In this document: in pieces, positions 63,738-64,000 of the stretch
Position numbering within the stretch: the first letter of the stretch is position 1
Layout of the letters: every line of letters starts with the position of its first letter
Source of the DNA: Deltaproteobacteria bacterium
GTDB taxonomy: Bacteria; Myxococcota_A; Bradymonadia; REDH01
DNA: 64,000 nucleotides
Direction of reading: 5' to 3'
NCBI GenBank assembly: GCA_007693585.1
Contig: REDH01000147.1
Location: 40,323 to 104,322 of the forward strand
The notes under the pieces: model-generated
Seen by the model: only the letters and a program-made list of their open reading frames with translations
The model's database searches: none
What the model was told of the DNA's origin: nothing
Translations under genes and position numbers: made by a program

Positions 63738-64000
63738 GTGTCACGATCGACCGCTTGCCCGTACCCGCTTCTGCTCGCGCTCGTGGTGTCTGTCGGCCTG
63801 GCGGCGCCGGGGTGCGGGGACAGTGATCCCGCCGCCCCGGGCGGGGACCAGCGAGAGCCCGATTCGATCGCCTCGCGGAGCGATTCGCCGCAGAGTGTCC
63901 CGGGTGGCGCATCCGGCCAGGGAGGGGAACCCGGCACGGAAGGCCCGGTCACGGAGGGTCCGGTCACGGAGGGTCCGGTCACGGAGGGTCCGGTCACGGA
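63738..64000 (+). CDS. Lipoprotein with TEGPV pentapeptide repeats (3' end cut by window)
   Basis: The first 87 codons of a gene that runs off the right edge. GTG start with a GGAGG site seven bases upstream. Signal peptide and lipobox-like end (VSVGLAAPGC), then a Gly/Pro/Ser/Asp-rich segment and a run of TEGPV pentapeptides from 63937 onward. A downstream globular part lies outside the window. The repeat style recalls the TEPDP tail of the DUF4215 lipoprotein. Confidence 0.75.
   Translation, partial: MSRSTACPYPLLLALVVSVGLAAPGCGDSDPAAPGGDQREPDSIASRSDSPQSVPGGASGQGGEPGTEGPVTEGPVTEGPVTEGPVT
63937..64000 (+). repeat. 15-base tandem repeat coding TEGPV, continuing past the window
   Basis: Four full units of 15 bases (cggagggtccggtca; the first differs at two bases) and the first four bases of a fifth at the window edge. 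Confidence 0.95.

Overview
The window is a high-GC (about 70% by eye), gene-dense chromosomal segment that looks like a Myxococcota or related former-deltaproteobacterial genome. The support is the mix of Ser/Thr kinases with C-terminal PEGA-type modules, FHA-containing sigma-54 activators, very long cysteine-rich lipoproteins (DUF4215-type CGNG/ECDDGN repeats, NACGGC repeats, a MopE-like metal-binding motif) and many secreted proteins of no known function. This placement is an inference from gene content; no rRNA, tRNA, phage, insertion sequence or plasmid gene was seen. I find 52 protein-coding genes, two of them cut by the window ends.

Layout. 1-4388 (minus): an FHA/degenerate AAA+ regulator (cut), then lipA-thiE-mgtE as a likely operon. 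4617-10241 (plus): a complete tripartite RND efflux operon (TolC-like, adaptor, pump). 10228-13228 (minus): a TPR/PEGA secreted protein and its upstream Ser/Thr kinase. 13371-17897: rpmB and rpsR diverge from a shared promoter region; rpsR is followed by a lipoprotein, a CPBP protease and a 42-residue membrane peptide, then a helical-repeat protein and a PhaR-type regulator. 18097-25226: an outer-membrane barrel, acs, a thioredoxin-like ferredoxin, prmC with an odd acidic tail, a zinc-ribbon membrane protein, a glutathionyl-hydroquinone reductase and an SRAP protein. 25346-27654 (plus): cysK-cysE plus a small unknown. 27857-34696 (plus): a giant BspA/FGE-like/Sushi lipoprotein, YbjN, PspA and a Cys-rich lipoprotein. 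34720-38417: a Ser/Thr kinase followed by an FHA/sigma-54 activator. 38442-45778: envelope proteins, argS, a membrane-anchored FGE-like protein with Thr repeats, and an M23 peptidase. 45934-55628: a second giant Cys/Gly-rich lipoprotein, a lipoprotein and a pair of paralogous TPR proteins, and the DUF4215 lipoprotein. 55629-64000: an intergenic 36-nt repeat array, an SDR, a CAP-domain protein, pyrD, a usp-ppx-SDR operon, a PEGA-like secreted protein and the start of another repeat-tailed lipoprotein.

How it may work together. Housekeeping genes (lipA, thiE, rpmB, rpsR, acs, prmC, cysK, cysE, argS, pyrD, ppx) are interleaved with a large envelope/signalling set. The signalling genes could form a chain: transmembrane kinases whose outer parts are PEGA modules, FHA-domain sigma-54 regulators that read phospho-threonine, and a membrane protein whose cytoplasmic tail carries five Thr motifs resembling the activation loops of the two kinases here. 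That chain is a hypothesis. The most unusual direct observations are that tail, the Sushi/BspA/FGE-like fusion, two FGE-like domains lacking the catalytic cysteines, the three-copy 36-nt repeat array with CRISPR-like spacing but no cas genes, and duplicated gene 3' ends between two convergent genes.
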